NCBI GenBank assembly: GCA_038030265.1
Contig: CM075941.1
Coordinates: forward strand, 36,332,164 to 36,396,163
Source: Corythucha ciliata
Lineage: Eukaryota; Arthropoda; Insecta; Hemiptera; Tingidae
Direction: 5' to 3'
DNA length: 64,000 nucleotides
The notes under the pieces are model-generated. The model did no database searches, was not told the origin of the DNA, and saw only the letters and a list, made by a program, of their open reading frames with translations. Below, one piece after another: positions 1 through 12,905 of the stretch (within the stretch, counting starts at the first letter, position 1; the number at the start of each line of letters is the position of its first letter). A program made the translations under genes and the position numbers.

Positions 1-334
1 ATCACCCTTATAGGCTAGCTTCCTTCCCACACTGATGTGACGCCATATAGCCAGGACAATAATGGGATCGAAGCTACAAATGTGCGGAGATAAAGAGAGA
101 ACACACACTGAGGGAGAGGTTGCTAGTGGGACAGTTTCTTGCTCATGTTGATGCCCTGCTGGAGAAATGACCAGCAGACAGACGTGCACGTGATGACTCC
201 CCTAACGCAGTAAGCAGTTCCGTGAAAACGTAACCATAAATATCGACACTTACCAAGTTCTTCATCGCGGTCGTAGTCCATGTAGAGTAGAAAGCCTGGC
301 ATTTCCAATAAGCACAAGGGCAAGGAAGCGAAAG

Positions 335-1216
335 TAGTGTTGGGCTCTGGCCAATTGACTGCGGTCAATTGACAATTTTGACCGGTCAATTGACCGGAAA
401 GAGTTTGACCGGATTTTGACACGGTCAAAATCTACACTACTAAAATAAAGAAAAAGAGCTAATTCACACCTAAAATTGAAACAAAGCGCTAATGTAAGGC
501 AAAAATTAAGAAAAACAACGAGAACTACACAAAAGACGTGGCGACAACATATCAATTTCGTTAATTTTAAGTTCTGAGTTCCGTTATTGAGAGGTTAGCG
601 TACCGAAAGTTTCTGGAACTGTAATGAGAGCGGGTAAATGGGTACCATCGAGGTAATTTATTTCAGTTTTTCCTCATTATACCGGTCCCCACACTAAGCA
701 GTGAGTCAACGAAGTAAGTAGGACCTCGTAACAATGAGTATCCTGAGTATCTGGCAAAATTTGCTACCGCTTTTTCACTAATAGCAATTTCCATTCGATA
801 CACACCACAAGTGGAGCGCTGCGTCTTCTCCATAAACATATGTTTCAATTAGGAGAGGACAGATGCACAAAATTGCACCACACGAGTGTATTGCATTGAA
901 TGGAAAACGCCATTAAAAAAATAATGTTTGTATGCAAAATCGTTTCGTTTTCTTTACTAGGTGTCACGGCATAATTGGAAAAAAGTACCAATATCAAAAA
1001 AACTTTTTTTCTTTGGCAGATTGATTGACTTTAATTTGTGTAGTTTTCTTCCTGGATGAGTTTGACAGTGGTTGATGCACAAACGCACCTTGCTTAATCC
1101 GAAATGTATCCTAATTTAGCGTGAAAAAGATTTTGACCGAAATTTGACCGGTCAAAATTGTCAAATTCTGGTCAATTGACCGGAAAAAAATTTAACCGGT
1201 CAAATGCCCAGCACTA
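335..1216. mobile_element. Non-autonomous hAT element, 882 bp
   Basis: The ends are imperfect terminal inverted repeats starting TAGTGTTGGGC on the left and, reverse-complemented, TAGTGCTGGGC on the right. They are flanked by a perfect 8-bp duplication AGCGAAAG at 327-334 and 1217-1224. An 8-bp TSD with TAGNGNTGGGC termini is the hAT superfamily pattern. The subterminal 80-90 bp on each side is packed with GGTCAATTGACC and GGTCAAA words in both orientations, likely transposase-binding repeats. No transposase reading frame is present, so it would depend on enzyme supplied elsewhere. Confidence 0.88.
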
Positions 1217-1423
1217 AGCGAAAGTTCAACGCTTTAGGCGGGATGTTTTCGATAAAGTTGAAAAGAACAAACTATCGACGCTAAATTACCTGTTTCAGTA
1301 TTTTCGGCCAGTTCAGAAACACCCCGTAATAGAATTGAGAAAAAGGCGACTGAAGACTTGACAAGACTGAACTGACTTATGAATTTATTGTTTTAGCTCA
1401 CGACTTTACGAGCACATGGCACA

Positions 1424-2383
1424 GAGGGCGTACCGGTATGGAACAGTTCCAAGTTATATTTCTTGTCGGTCCACTGGAACAGTTTGTAACTAGTGGGTGG
1501 TGGGTGGACCGACAAGAGGGCCGAGTACGAGTACCGAAAACAGCCGATACCGAGATGCGAGAGGAAGACTGGAACTGGAACAGTTCGAAACTAGAATAGT
1601 GGGGAGTCACTGTTCCAAGCGAAATATCAGTGAGGTGGTGGGTGTTTTTTTTTTTTTTTTTTTTCGTTCGCTACCACTGTCTATAGTTTTTGGTTGGAAA
1701 GAGGATTCCTCTCCTATTGTCCAAAGGACCATCTCTAATTACTTAACAAAGCAGTTTTTATTCATATCATACAAATAAATCCAGTGGCACAGTTGAACAC
1801 CTGCTCGGGCGAGTTCCTCAATTGTATTTTACTCAATTCAAATTCAGGAAGCAGTAAACGTAATTAACGTAAAAGTAAATTTGAGTAATTTCTCCCAGCT
1901 AGCTCTTGTATCATAAAATAATCGTTTCTTTTCGAAAAGTCCCCGACGTTATAAAATACTTCCTTTCCCTACGGGAACAAGGAAGAAATATGAAAATTGG
2001 ACGTACAAATACTTAATGAAAACAATGAAAGAAGTACCGGCTGTTTTAGGTACCTATTAATATTTCCGAGAAATCAGTATTAAACTGTCAGGTTCAGGAC
2101 AGTCGAGAGGATCGAATTCAAGCAGTATTTATTTTTTCAGTGGGGCAGGAGCTGGAACTAATAAGGATTTGCGTGAATAGTGGAGCTATTCCAATTGTAA
2201 CTGGAACTGGACCGACAAGAAGACCGAGAACGAGAATGGTTAGGCGTCGATACCGAAAACTCGTGAAGGCTGGTACTGGAACAGTTGGAACTGGACCGAT
2301 AAGATGTAACTGTTCCAAGTCTGGAACTGGAACAGTTGGAACTGTTCCAAATAAAAGGCGTACCGTCACACCCCTACTGTGAT
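1424..2383. repeat. Pair of related GGAACAGTT-rich repeats, possibly ends of a DNA transposon
   Basis: Blocks at about 1424-1620 and 2130-2383 share the word GGAACAGTT in both orientations and a direct-repeat core beginning GGACCGACAAGA (1507 and 2209). The outer edges look inverted: GGCGTACCGG on the left and the reverse complement of GGCGTACCGTCACACCCC on the right, the latter ending CCCTACTG as hAT ends can. I see no matching TSD outside these edges, so the boundaries and the transposon assignment are tentative. A 20-base T run lies between the blocks near 1645. Confidence 0.4.
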
Positions 2384-2964
2384 TCACAGACTTACGAAAT
2401 AATCAAGACTACCGACCGAGACACTGTGACGTCACGAGTTCAGAACATATTCGTCAAGTCGCTTATTCCGGTATGTTTCTTCCCAAAATATGCTATATTG
2501 CATCCGCAACAGAACGTCTGGCAGGATATTGGTGCCGCAAATTTGACTTTTTTCTTCTCATACCCTCTCTGCAATGGATTTAAGATTGTTTACCGCCAGA
2601 ATATTTAGGGCATAACTGGTCATAGAGATTGTGCGCGGATTCTGTTCCAGAAATAGAAATTCTGGACAGAATCTGTCGCATAACAGAAGTTCTGGCTCAA
2701 ATTTCTACCAGGGCAGGCTTAAATCTTTTGCCGAAATATTCACGGCTGAAGACATTTCCCGCCAGAGATCTTCCCGACGATTTTTGTTGTAATATTGTGG
2801 GTGTTTTGCATCCCACAATAAACGATGCTGTTCATATTCGTGTAACGATACCATGAAGTACTTTGTTTTCCATGGCGCGGTTTTGTGTGCGCTCCGAGGC
2901 AAACTAAGCTTTATCCACTAATCGCACGCCTCACCCCGAGGCTCCTTTGAGCAGCACCTTTTTA
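2384..2964. other. No gene recognised
   Basis: This stretch holds only short frames without recognisable domains. It separates the GGAACAGTT repeats from the next hAT element. Confidence 0.5.
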
Positions 2965-2972
2965 CCGACAAG

Positions 2973-3557
2973 TAGGGGTGAAACCGGTCCGGTCTTTCGA
3001 TAAAGACCGGCTCCTTGCTAAAATCCTTGGCTCACAAGCTCTATGTATGCATTTTGTGGGTTATTCAACTCAAAAATGCTACACTTTTTAAGGGAAGAAA
3101 TTTACAGCACGTTTACATCCGATCCAAAAGTGGGGGTAACAACGGGGTTGCCCCTAATAGGCAGCTAGTAGAGCTAGTCAAATCGCTGAAAACTGGTATG
3201 GGGAGGGTGGATATGGATATAAGTAGGTGTTATTCTGTGGGAGGGTTTTCGATACCCCCTCCCTCTTAAAAGGTCTCCGATCCTCCCTTTGATGGTTGTG
3301 TACGTCACGGCATTCCATTTAAACGTACTCGAGACATTGGAAGCACGCAGTTCCTGGACGAAACGAATCCACACAACAATTTTCTGATTTGGTCTGTAAG
3401 CCAATTCAGGACCGACTTTAATTCGATTCAAGACTGGACCGGACAGGAATTATTCACCACCCGGACCGAAGACCGGACCGGACCGGAATTATTCACCACC
3501 CGGACCGAAGACCGGACCGAAATAAAATTGCTGGGGCCGGAACCGGTTTCATCCCTA
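2973..3557. mobile_element. Non-autonomous hAT element with ACCGG-rich ends, 585 bp
   Basis: The left terminus is TAGGGGTGAAACCGG and the right terminus reverse-complements to TAGGGATGAAACCGG. A perfect 8-bp TSD CCGACAAG lies at 2965-2972 and 3558-3565, diagnostic of hAT transposition. Subterminal GGACCGAAGACC-type words are repeated several times on the right. There is no transposase frame. A diverged sister copy lies at about 32738-33350 and shares the interior, including ATTTTGTGGG, GCAGCACGTTTA and AAATCGCTGAAAA, so this is a dispersed family. Confidence 0.9.
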
Positions 3558-3592
3558 CCGACAAGCCCCTGCCTCAGGTCCCACGGTGCAAA

Positions 3593-3952
3593 GTGAGAGG
3601 CTCGCAGCGAGCAACCCCGGTGTCCCGAGGCATTCGAGGCGAGCCGCCTTGCACTGTGGATACCCTGCTCAAAAACATCACTCGTGAACTAATTGAATCC
3701 TTCAAGCAAAAGCAGGGAAATTGTTCTACGTTCGACGAGTTCAGAATGTGTAGCCGCTCGCTGTGGGTCTTTGAAGAAGGTTCTTGTACCTGCCCACTTT
3801 TCTTGAAGAAAAATATTTACAAGCATTCCCTAGGGCTGCAAGTAAGAATGAAAAAGGTAGAAGTTCCGGCGAAAGCGAAGACTGTTGTCCTTGGGCAGAA
3901 GAGAAAGCGAGGAAGGCCGGAAAAGGCCAAGAAAGCCCTGATTATTCAGTGA
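3593..3952 (+). pseudogene. C-terminal fragment of a MULE-type transposase (SWIM zinc finger)
   Basis: The 119-residue frame ends with a SWIM-like zinc-binding pattern, CTCP followed by a KH pair (roughly residues 61-75), then LGLQVRMKK and a basic tail GQKRKRGRPEKAKKAL. That order of SWIM finger, 'KRKRGRP' hook and stop is typical of insect Mutator-like (MULE) transposase C-termini. The cysteine expected before KH is a tyrosine here (IYKH), so one zinc ligand is missing. The MULE domain that should lie upstream is absent; the first ~25 residues look unrelated. This is a relic, not a functional enzyme. The hAT element ending at 3557 lies just upstream. Confidence 0.7.
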
Positions 3953-3966
3953 TATGTACGCTAAAG

Positions 3967-4080
3967 CCACGTTTACATGCAAGCTTTAAAAAGCTGAGCT
4001 GTGGGCTTCAATCAATCAGAGCGCTCCAAGTTCGCTTTTTACAGCTCAGCTTTTTAAAGCTTGCATGTGAAGGCGGGTCA
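3967..4080. mobile_element. Short palindromic MITE
   Basis: A ~28-bp inverted pair, ACATGCAAGCTTTAAAAAGC running on to CTGAGCTGT near 3976 and its reverse complement near 4045-4072, flanks a ~40-bp centre. The left edge follows TAA, as in the PIF/Harbinger-like MITEs elsewhere in this window. The outermost bases are imperfectly paired and I could not fix a TSD. Confidence 0.5.
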
Positions 4081-7000
4081 GGTTCTCGTCAAGTGTTTAT
4101 TTTAATGTTGCTTTCAATTGTACTTAATTTTGTGGTATGCACTTATCTGGTCATGTTTTTCTGTGATGTAAGTAAGTGAGCTCAGTTATATTATTCCTTT
4201 AAAAGAGTGATAGGTACCATAAAAGTTAACAAACCAAAGGTTGTTATAGTTATATTCAAGAAAATATAGTTTCGTTTTTAAATGACGACTCTTGTTTTGT
4301 TCCCATAAGTACAAGTGTGAATATTAATCGTGATGATGAGAATATTATTCCAATCGGTTGAGCATAACATATTGCCAAAAAAAAATTTCGCTCCGGCATC
4401 TGGCGGTCGGAAAGAGTGCATTTCATTCCGTATACGGATACCCTAAGCCGTCCCAGAAGTAATAATTTTGATACCATAATTTGTTTCATTAAGCCGAACT
4501 TCTTCCTCTATTTTCACCACCCCCTCTTCGGTAGTTTTCCAAGGGCTTTGTTATACATATTAAATTTTTGTGCCGTATTTCATAATACCTAAACGTGTGA
4601 ATTTAAGCGATTTTTTGAAATTTCATCCCCCATTTCACCCTCCCCCATCAAAGTTTTCGATAAATCTCAATGGAACCCAGGGCTTTCGTTACATTAAATT
4701 ATTGAGTCGAATTTTAGAGCGCTAAGATGAACTAGTGTAGTTCAACGCTATTTTTACACTTCCACACCGGAAGGACCACCCCCACCACCTTGAATTTTTC
4801 GAAAAATTAAAATGGGAATCAAAGGCTACTATAACATGGAGTATACGTAGGTACGGAATATAATGCTTCTAGAATCAACTGGTGATTTATAGTGATTTTT
4901 CGACCATTTAACCCCTATTCCTGCCTCCACCTTGACTGATTTGGCCCAAATGCAATACCGACCGGGGTCTTATGACTACTGATTTTTGTGCCAAAGCGCG
5001 TTCCGCTAAATTGATTTCTTCGAGAGTTATCGTGCTAACAAGAAAACAACCATAATATTATAAATATTTATGTACATATACATATATGAATTCTGGAGAC
5101 CACTGAATTCGTGTTCTAGAGGTTCTGAAACGTGAAAAAAACATGACATGACCCACGTTTGCCACCATCACGACGAGACCAATAGTGCATTTTCAGAATG
5201 AAATGCACTAAAAAAAAATGATCCCCACTGGCCCGTGGACTCAAAACTGCTGAAAAACCAGGTTAAATGCACTATTTCGTTTGAGATCTGTCGGTGAATT
5301 TTCCACTTTTACTGTGGTAACCATTATTCCCTTGTTCTATTTAGGTACTTATTTTTCGCGCTACCTGCTTCGTAAGTTGCCCATTACGATAACACGTTAA
5401 CTCCAGTAAGTTGAATTTTTCGTAACCTGGTACTTAATAGCTTCAGTTTTTGAAAACTGTACAGTAAGGATTTAAAACTGAAAAGTTTTATACATGTCAG
5501 TTTTCTATAACCTTGTACAACCTATGTTGAAATGTTATCGCCTCATCCGTGATTATAGAAATATCTTGAGACGTATTTTTTTTTTTTTTTTTTTTTGTCA
5601 AAAGAATAAAAGTGGGTAATATTCGTCGACAGTTGCGCGAAAAATTGCGTACTATTAAGTGGTATCACTCGCTCGTTTTTAATTAGCGGCCTCGGCAAGC
5701 CTCGTTCACCAAACAAAAACTCGCAGGTAAAGAACCACTTACTAATCTTGTAATGTAATCTACTGTCGGTGAAATGCATTTCTGGCCGGGCAACTACTTT
5801 ACTACTTATTATATTACTCATAGTTGTGCTTAATTTGCACTTTGCAGGTCTTGTGAGAGGATTCGATGCATCTTGTGGATGAATGAACAAGTAGACAATT
5901 CATTCATCCACAAGGTTATTATATTACCGTTCAATCCCTTCATTTGATGGGCGTCTCCTGAATCTGTCGGGCGAACCCCTTTTTTGATTAGCATTGTATT
6001 TCCCGCCGGGCGTTTGAATTAACTGCCAGGATTACTTACTTTTTTGCCGCGAATTATCTTTTTTTTGACGGGCGGAAAAATCGCACCCGTTATTTTTTAC
6101 ATTTTTGAAAGCCTATAGCCGCTCCTCCCACCGATGAAAAGGTACACATTCACAATTTTATCTTTTTATCACCTAAGCTTTGCAACCCAATAGGTCTCTA
6201 CGACGCTCGAGTAAATCCCCATTTAGCATCGTGGGCTCCCCTACTACTATAACCCACCAACCCGCAGACACAAGCTATAGAAACTAGCAGGCACCTTCTA
6301 TACAGTTCCCCCTTCGTTCCAAGCGCGTAAACGTGATCATTAGGTATCGATGGTTTGTAATTAGGAAAAAAAACTCAAAATATATCGCATTATTACAGTA
6401 AAAACAAAAAAAGCCTCCCCTTGGCAAACATAACTCTTAAGAACTTCGTAAAGCTAGTGTTAGCACCTCCAAGTCCTCTAATCCATCCGAAATATATTAC
6501 GCAGCCTGGTGTTGCTTCTATTTCTATACCAGAGTATCCACAATTTTCGCTGTTACATATAGTTCAAATTTGCATTAAAATTAAAACCCTTTATGCTCTG
6601 AATCCGATAGAATGCATAATTTTCTCACTTGGTTCTAATGGGGTTTGACGTAGGCTATAGGGCCTTGAAAATGGCGAAGAGTTCTGCTGAGAGCATTATA
6701 AATAATTGGTAAGGTAGATGAAAACTGTCACCGAATGTTTTCGGTGCATCATAAATTGCACATCCTACCAGACGATCTTTTTTGAGCCGTCCGTGAAAAT
6801 TAAATATAAATTGTCGTCAGTGGAGGCTACATTCGATTCAAATGCCTTTGTGCCGGCTTTCGGGAATATTGAATAATCCCGGAATCTAATTATTGTTTTT
6901 TGTGTACAAGTCGGTGTACAACAAAATACTTATTTAGTGTTCCAAACGTATAGTGTTTTTCTTATTGGGCTGTAGTGGATCGTGAGGACCCTCGGATTTA

Positions 7001-7300
7001 TCCGTGGCCAATGACCTTCCCCACTCTATCCATTGCATTGCGGAATTAGGAAATTCTGCCCTGAAGTTGACAAGTTTTGTTTGGCTCAATCTGGGCTTTT
7101 ATGGAGGCGATAATATTACAACGTGAGGTATTTCGTGGCCAAATCTTCGAGTTTTTGACTCTAATATATGCCATTTTACTAGCAACTAGTCAGTTTTTTA
7201 GGCACATTTAATTCTAATTTCCAAACTATTCCATCCAAAATTCCTACTATTCTCGCAAAATACCGAGATTTTGGAACACCTGAAAAAAAATCGTGCTTTC
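4081..7300. other. No gene recognised; AT-rich, old diverged repeats
   Basis: No frame shows a domain. Between about 4500 and 4960, phrases such as 'CACCCCC ... TTTTCGA ... CCAAGGGCTTT/CCCAGGGCTTT' recur two or three times with drift, suggesting a decayed tandem repeat. Part of 4940-5270 (AAATGCAATACC, CTTCGAGAGTTATCG, ACCCACGTT, GAGACCA) resembles 7950-8180, suggesting a second old dispersed repeat. Confidence 0.4.
5872..5914. repeat. Perfect 16-bp hairpin
   Basis: The arm CTTGTGGATGAATGAA (5872-5887) is followed after 11 nt by its exact reverse complement (5899-5914). The position is isolated; I see no poly-T, frame or TSD that would explain it. Confidence 0.75.
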
Positions 7301-10300
7301 AGGCAGAATATCCACTTTTATTAAGGTGCGTTAACACCGAAGTGTGAGTGTCCGGGTGACACTTCTCTGTTTACACCAAGGCGATTTGTGTCTGACCCTA
7401 AATTTCGGGACACTTCCAGCGTAAATGCACCTCCAAAACTCAGTATTTTGCGTCCATTTACGTAATGAGCATCGAAATGTGCGATGCGTTGTTGGAGGGG
7501 CACTGTCGCTACTCACCGAAGCGCTTCTCTTCACACAATCCACTACGAAAATTTCGGGATTCATTGCTCCTCACCTCCTCAAAAAAGAAAATCAAAAAAC
7601 AAAAAAACATGAATTTCTACAAAAAGCCACGAATCGGAAGCGGGCGCGGTTTTCAAATGGCAACGTTGTTACAGGCTTCTTGCCCCAGCCGGTCTATCAA
7701 ATAATAAATACGTGCCGTGCAAGAATCCACTATAATCATGTTCGAGAAAACTTGGATGGCAAAGAAAAGGTGCCCGTCGCCGATGTGCCCCCCAAACCCC
7801 CAAAGTCAAATTCTTCGACAAAATCTTCGACAGACTTTGGGCTATTTTTACACGAAGTGTTCGTGTCGAACGAATGTGCTCTCAACAGACGAGCAAGTTA
7901 ACTGTTGTGATTTTTCGGAAATTCGCTCCCCTTTCTCATATTACGACAGAGTTGGACCAAATGCAACACGAGCCGCATGCTAATGACTTTTTACTTTTTA
8001 TTTTTCAAATAACAAACCTTGTTCCACCAAATATCTTCGAGAGTTATCGATGCTAGTATAACAAGAATTCATGTTCTTGTTCTTCACCTATAATAGGTCC
8101 TGTCACTTGAAAAACCCTAACATAACCCACGTTCTGTACGAGACCATTATTAACACAAATTAAATGCACTAAAATGGGTTTTCATCTTTTCTTTAAGAAT
8201 GACGTAATGCAAACTAATTACAAATTGTACTATGTATGTTATCTTTGTTTTGCGCTGTTCAGTCAGTGTCTTAAGTACTTGAGTCTTAATTACTGTTGAT
8301 GATTAGCAAGCAACCACATGAGTGGAAGAAGCAATTAGGAAAGAAGCAGCGCAGCCCTTTAATATGCTGGTAGGAACTGTTCGTTTAGATCTATTTAAAG
8401 GAAGGGCGTTCCTAAATATTAGTTCACTCGAGTTTATTTCGTACACCCGTATACAGGGAAATTCCTATCAAAATCCTTTCGAGCGTGAAAAGCAGCTGAA
8501 AAAACAAACAACAAAGTCTCACGGAGTTTTCGCTTGGCTTGAACAATATTCATGAATATTCTTTATACAGGTCAATTTTTTACACAAAAAAAATAAAATA
8601 GGACTTGAATAAAATTGAGGAAATCGAAGCCACGAAACTCACTACGCATGTATTTTCTCAGTTTTATTTTTTTGTATTATACCTATCATTTACAGATGGA
8701 GAAGGTGTTTTCCATAACGCAACCAGACTGAATTCACTGGGTATCGAAAAGGGCGTGACTAGTCAAACGGTTATTTAGGCTGATGTCAAATCGTTTTCAT
8801 TTATTTATTCATTTATAATTTAGTGCTCTGAAAATAAATAGGGTGATGAACAATATTTTCCAAAAGGGAAAGAAAAACGTAGAAAAGGTGTAGGGCCTAC
8901 CTACTAACGTGGCTCATTTGATTTCAATAATTCGTTAGAAAAAATGAATATAGTGGAGGGGGGGGGTTCAGGCAGCGAATTTGATACTGGGAAATTATAG
9001 AATAACTCGCATCTGTCTTGAAACTCAAAATTTTTGTTTTAAAAAAATAGTTTTTTTAACTTAATTTTTGGTTAAAAATACAATTATTTTTCTCATTAAA
9101 AACAAAAACTAATTTGGTAAAAAAATAGGGATAGATAAACATGCATTATTAGTAGACGAATAAATTTACCAGTGAGTATATTAGTAATGATGACTGCTAT
9201 TATGAAAATCCCCTTCAAATAATGCACCATGATTCGATCCAATTTACATAACCAAAAAAAAAAAAAACACGAACACGCGACTTCGGCAATAATAAATACG
9301 TCAACGGCAACACACCAGAACACTTCAAACGGTTTAGAGCCACTGAATTCTGCGAGTTCTGTCCTGGACCCACTCCCAATGAAATCCCTCCGTAAGATTG
9401 CGCATGGGCCCTTTTCATCCCCAATACACAGTGGTTTGTCTTGAGACTTTTTGTCAATGCCATTTCAGATTTGTTTTATTTTTATTATTGTTAATGTAAT
9501 TTAATTCGAGTTGTGAAAAATTATCTATGAAATAAATTCGCTTGAAAATCATTCAGTTCAATTATTTTGTGAAAAGTCATCACTTTCAATACGTGCGTTT
9601 GTATAAAATCCGTAAGTTAAGAGTGTTTTATGATTCATTGCATTCAAAGGATTTTGCCTTAAAGTCCCCAAGCGTACGGATTTAACACTGACTCATAAAT
9701 ATGCATGCTAATAAAGGTAGAATAACATTCTGGTTAAAAGCAAGGCAGGTGAGTAAGGTTTACATCACTGGGAAACAGGGAAACATGGTGTTGGGGCAAA
9801 AACGATTTTAAAGTTTTCGTTCCCACTCACACGTGAATGTCAGGAGAGTCGTTTGACTTTTTCCGGTGGTCGGTTTTTATCGATCTGATTTCTTGCAATG
9901 AAACTTATTTTTGCTATTCTAAATAAAGACAGATCAAACACGCTATAGCGTCATCAAACCGTAACATTTCGAGGAATACTTAATAATCATATCAAGTTAA
10001 TTTTTATTTTTTCACTCGTATTTTACTCCCTGCCTTTATTCTTCGAACTATTCGGATTTCTTGAATACTCCACTACATTTTAAATTAGGTCATTTATTTT
10101 AGATCGTAAATTATTTATTATTAACTGTCAAAAATAAAGGTTCTTGTCACCAAGAAAAGCGCGTAGCGTTGCATAGAGGAGGCAAGGGGGGGCAGCTGCC
10201 ATCACACTTCTTCAACTCGTCTTTGTTCGAAACCAGCTACAAACGAAAACCCTTCAAACTGGCTGATTAGCATTAAAGCTGAATATTTTGCGCTTAAAAC
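7301..10300. other. No gene recognised
   Basis: Only short, domain-free frames are present. Around 7323 a phrase GGTGCGTTAACACC resembles one end of a Harbinger-type MITE, but no partner end was found. A T/A-rich region lies near 9040-9110 and an A13 tract near 9250. Confidence 0.4.
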
Positions 10301-10319
10301 AAACAAAATAATCTTAAAT

Positions 10320-10490
10320 GTCACCCAGAAAACCGATTTTTCCCGAAAAAATTGTCATTCTTCGCAAAATCGCTTTAAAAAACACTCATTAGCAGATAAA
10401 ATCGAGAGTGATCGGTCATTCTCATAAGGTAAAATTGAAAAAAACGCCTATTCGCAGTTAAAATTGAGAAAATTCAAATTCGCGGTCCCT
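10320..10490. repeat. Small patch of AAAATTGA/CGC minisatellite
   Basis: A few degenerate copies of a unit of the form 'AAAATTGAGAAAA-CGC-ATTCGC' appear here. The same unit builds the ~2-kb array inside the hAT element at 20448-23520, so the family also occurs outside that transposon. Confidence 0.5.
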
Positions 10491-10799
10491 GGAGGCAAAT
10501 TCTGGCCGTTGCTGCAGGAATATGTCATGCGGAGCTAGTTATCTGATACATTTCCATTTTCAGGTCTGAGTCTCCTGCAAGTAGCTTTACGGTCTCGCGA
10601 AAAGTTCGTGGACGTGCCAGCAGCACACAATGCTCAGAAATGGACTTGAAATTACGCCACGATGAGCTCAAAATCTGTGGAAGTGCCAGTTTATTGACTA
10701 ATTGTCACTGAAATTGCAATTTTCCCTTACGGTATTGCCAGTTTTAGATCTTTATTACTGAAAAATTCCGAATTTCGGGGATGTTTCTCGGTGTTCATG

Positions 10800-11890
10800 G
10801 AATCCTGACTAGCCGGCCACGATAGTGTCCAAAGTCTTTTGACGAATAGCGGCAAATTTACAGCATTTGAAAGTAAATATCCGCAAATCTTGAATTTTCC
10901 TAGCAGAATATTCACAGTATTTGGAATTTTACGTCACAATTTCAACGTAATTCAAAGTTTTGGGATTTTATTAAAGTTATTAATATTGCCATAGTTTTTG
11001 AGTCACATACTTGATTAATAATTTATTTTCAGGGTTTTGGCTTATTTTTGTTTCAGTTACTTCATCATTTACGTTTTTTTAAGGCTGTAGATTCCAAGCT
11101 AGCCGCGTTATCACACAAAGCCTTACGAATAGCACAAAAGTGCAGCATTTTGAAGGCATAAAATCCACGAAATTTGATTATTACTATATGAATATTTGCG
11201 ATATTGTAAGCTCCAGGCATCAATTTAAGCGGAATGCAAGATGAGGTCTCAATAACCGCGAAATTACTTAGTTTCCGGTAATTTTCGCTAAATTGCAAGT
11301 TGGGGTTATCTAATACCCCAAAATTGAATGTTTCGTTTTTTTTTTTTTTTAAGTGATACCAGAGCCCCGGCTAGCCGCTCACGACATCACTCAAATTCCG
11401 GTGGATAGCCGAAAAGTTGCAACATTGGCAAGGATCCGCGAAATTGGAAGTTTCCTGGCAAACTATTCGCAGTATTGCAAGTTTCACGTCCTAGTTTTAA
11501 GAAAACTGCATGTTTCAGAGCCTTTCGTTGTCTAGTGTGGGCGAAATTTGGGCAAACCAACACTGACCGTGCCTTTAACTTCGAATTTAAACTTGGATTA
11601 ATTTGCAACTGTAGTGAATGATTTTGCAAGTTGAGTTTATAATTTAAGTGACATTACAAGTTTCTAAGCTGAATGTACTTACGAAAAATTGACAGTTTCA
11701 AGTTAATTTAGTTGAAATCGTAAATGCAGGGCCTTGTTTAACCAAAAATTGCAACTTTAAAGGTCTTTTTATGACAGTCGATCCATCAGGCTAGCCACTA
11801 GCCAGCCCTAACAGAGCCCGGAGTCTGAAGAATGCTCAGGAAATTGGAAGTTCCATGGTTGAATGTTCAGGGCCATGCGTTTTTAGGGTT
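10800..11890. repeat. Higher-order tandem repeat, ~270-420-bp units with TAGCC cores
   Basis: Four diverged units start with CTAGCC-type words at about 10810, 11099, 11369 and 11790. Each continues with similar phrases: an ATAGC word, GCAGCATTTGAA or similar, a CGAAATT word, GAATATTCGCAGTATT, and AAGTTTCACG or similar. Spacing is about 290, 270 and 420 bp. Identity between units is low, so the array is old. No open frame spans it. Confidence 0.5.
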
Positions 11891-12309
11891 ATAATACATG
11901 CGAAAATACACTTTTCACGTAAAAAGAGCTGCTGGCCGTAATGACAATTCATCCCCCCCCCCCCACAGGCCATACTCTCAGATTCACACCTTGAAAAATG
12001 ACCATTCGTGCATCTTAAAAAAGCCTGAACTGACGACTTGTTCTAGAACGACCCCCAAAATAACTATTCACTCATTAAAAATTGTAAACTCAATCACTGA
12101 CGAGAATTCGGGTTTCAGACTATGGATTTTCTTAACCTCTCACTCAACAAATGTCAATTTCTTACTTGAAACTGTTCGCCACAGAAGCTGACAGTTATTA
12201 GTTAAAATCTGTCAAATTTCTCATACATATCAAAAGATCACAAAACTTGATCTAGAGATTGGGGCTCACAACAATAAGGTTTTTGATCCCTTTCACCTGA
12301 GACAGTCGA

Positions 12310-12665
12310 GTACTGGAAACTGTCAATTTCACCCTAGTATTGACCATGTCGTCCTCGTCCTAGTCATTTTCGTTGCCAAACCTATCAATGTAGTCCTGAA
12401 ACTGTCAATTTTGTCATTTGAACTGCCAATTTCATTCTTGAATCATTCAAAACTGCCAACATCGTCATTCAAAATTGTCAATTTTGTCCTTGAAACTGTC
12501 AGTTTCGTCCTAATAGTTTCGTCGCTCAAAACTGTTGATTTCGCCCTGAAAACTGTCAACGGTCACTTTCCTGGAAACAGTCAATTTCGTTCTAAAAATT
12601 TGTCAATTTCGTCAAAGAAACTATTAACGGGCATTTGTCCTTGAAGCTGTCAATTTCGTTCTAGA
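12310..12665. repeat. Minisatellite, ~23-bp unit built on CTGTCAATTTCGTC
   Basis: The phrase 'GAAACTGTCAATTTCGTC' and close variants recur about fifteen times with a spacing of roughly 22-26 bp. Weaker copies extend left to about 12040. The apparent frames across it come from the repeat itself. Confidence 0.75.
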
Positions 12666-12905
12666 AATGAGGAAGTTTCAAAATTATTCATAAATATATT
12701 TTTTAAAGTTTATTTACACTAAAATAGAGCATAAATCGTGATCCGTTCGTAAAATAACCCAACCCCGTTTTAGGTCATTTCAAACATGCCAGTTAGAGCA
12801 TATTTGTGTCATCAGTGCCTTCCGAAAAAAAATATAAAAAAATCACCTGTACCTAACGTTGCTGTAGGGGAGCGGTTTGTTGTATTTCTTTGCCTTTTTT
12901 TTACC

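Noticed and set aside
1424..2383. Exact hAT boundaries for the GGAACAGTT repeats
   Set aside because: Flanking octamers do not match, so no TSD supports the ends.
7320..7960. Harbinger-type MITE starting GGTGCGTTAACACC
   Set aside because: No inverted partner end was found within 1 kb.
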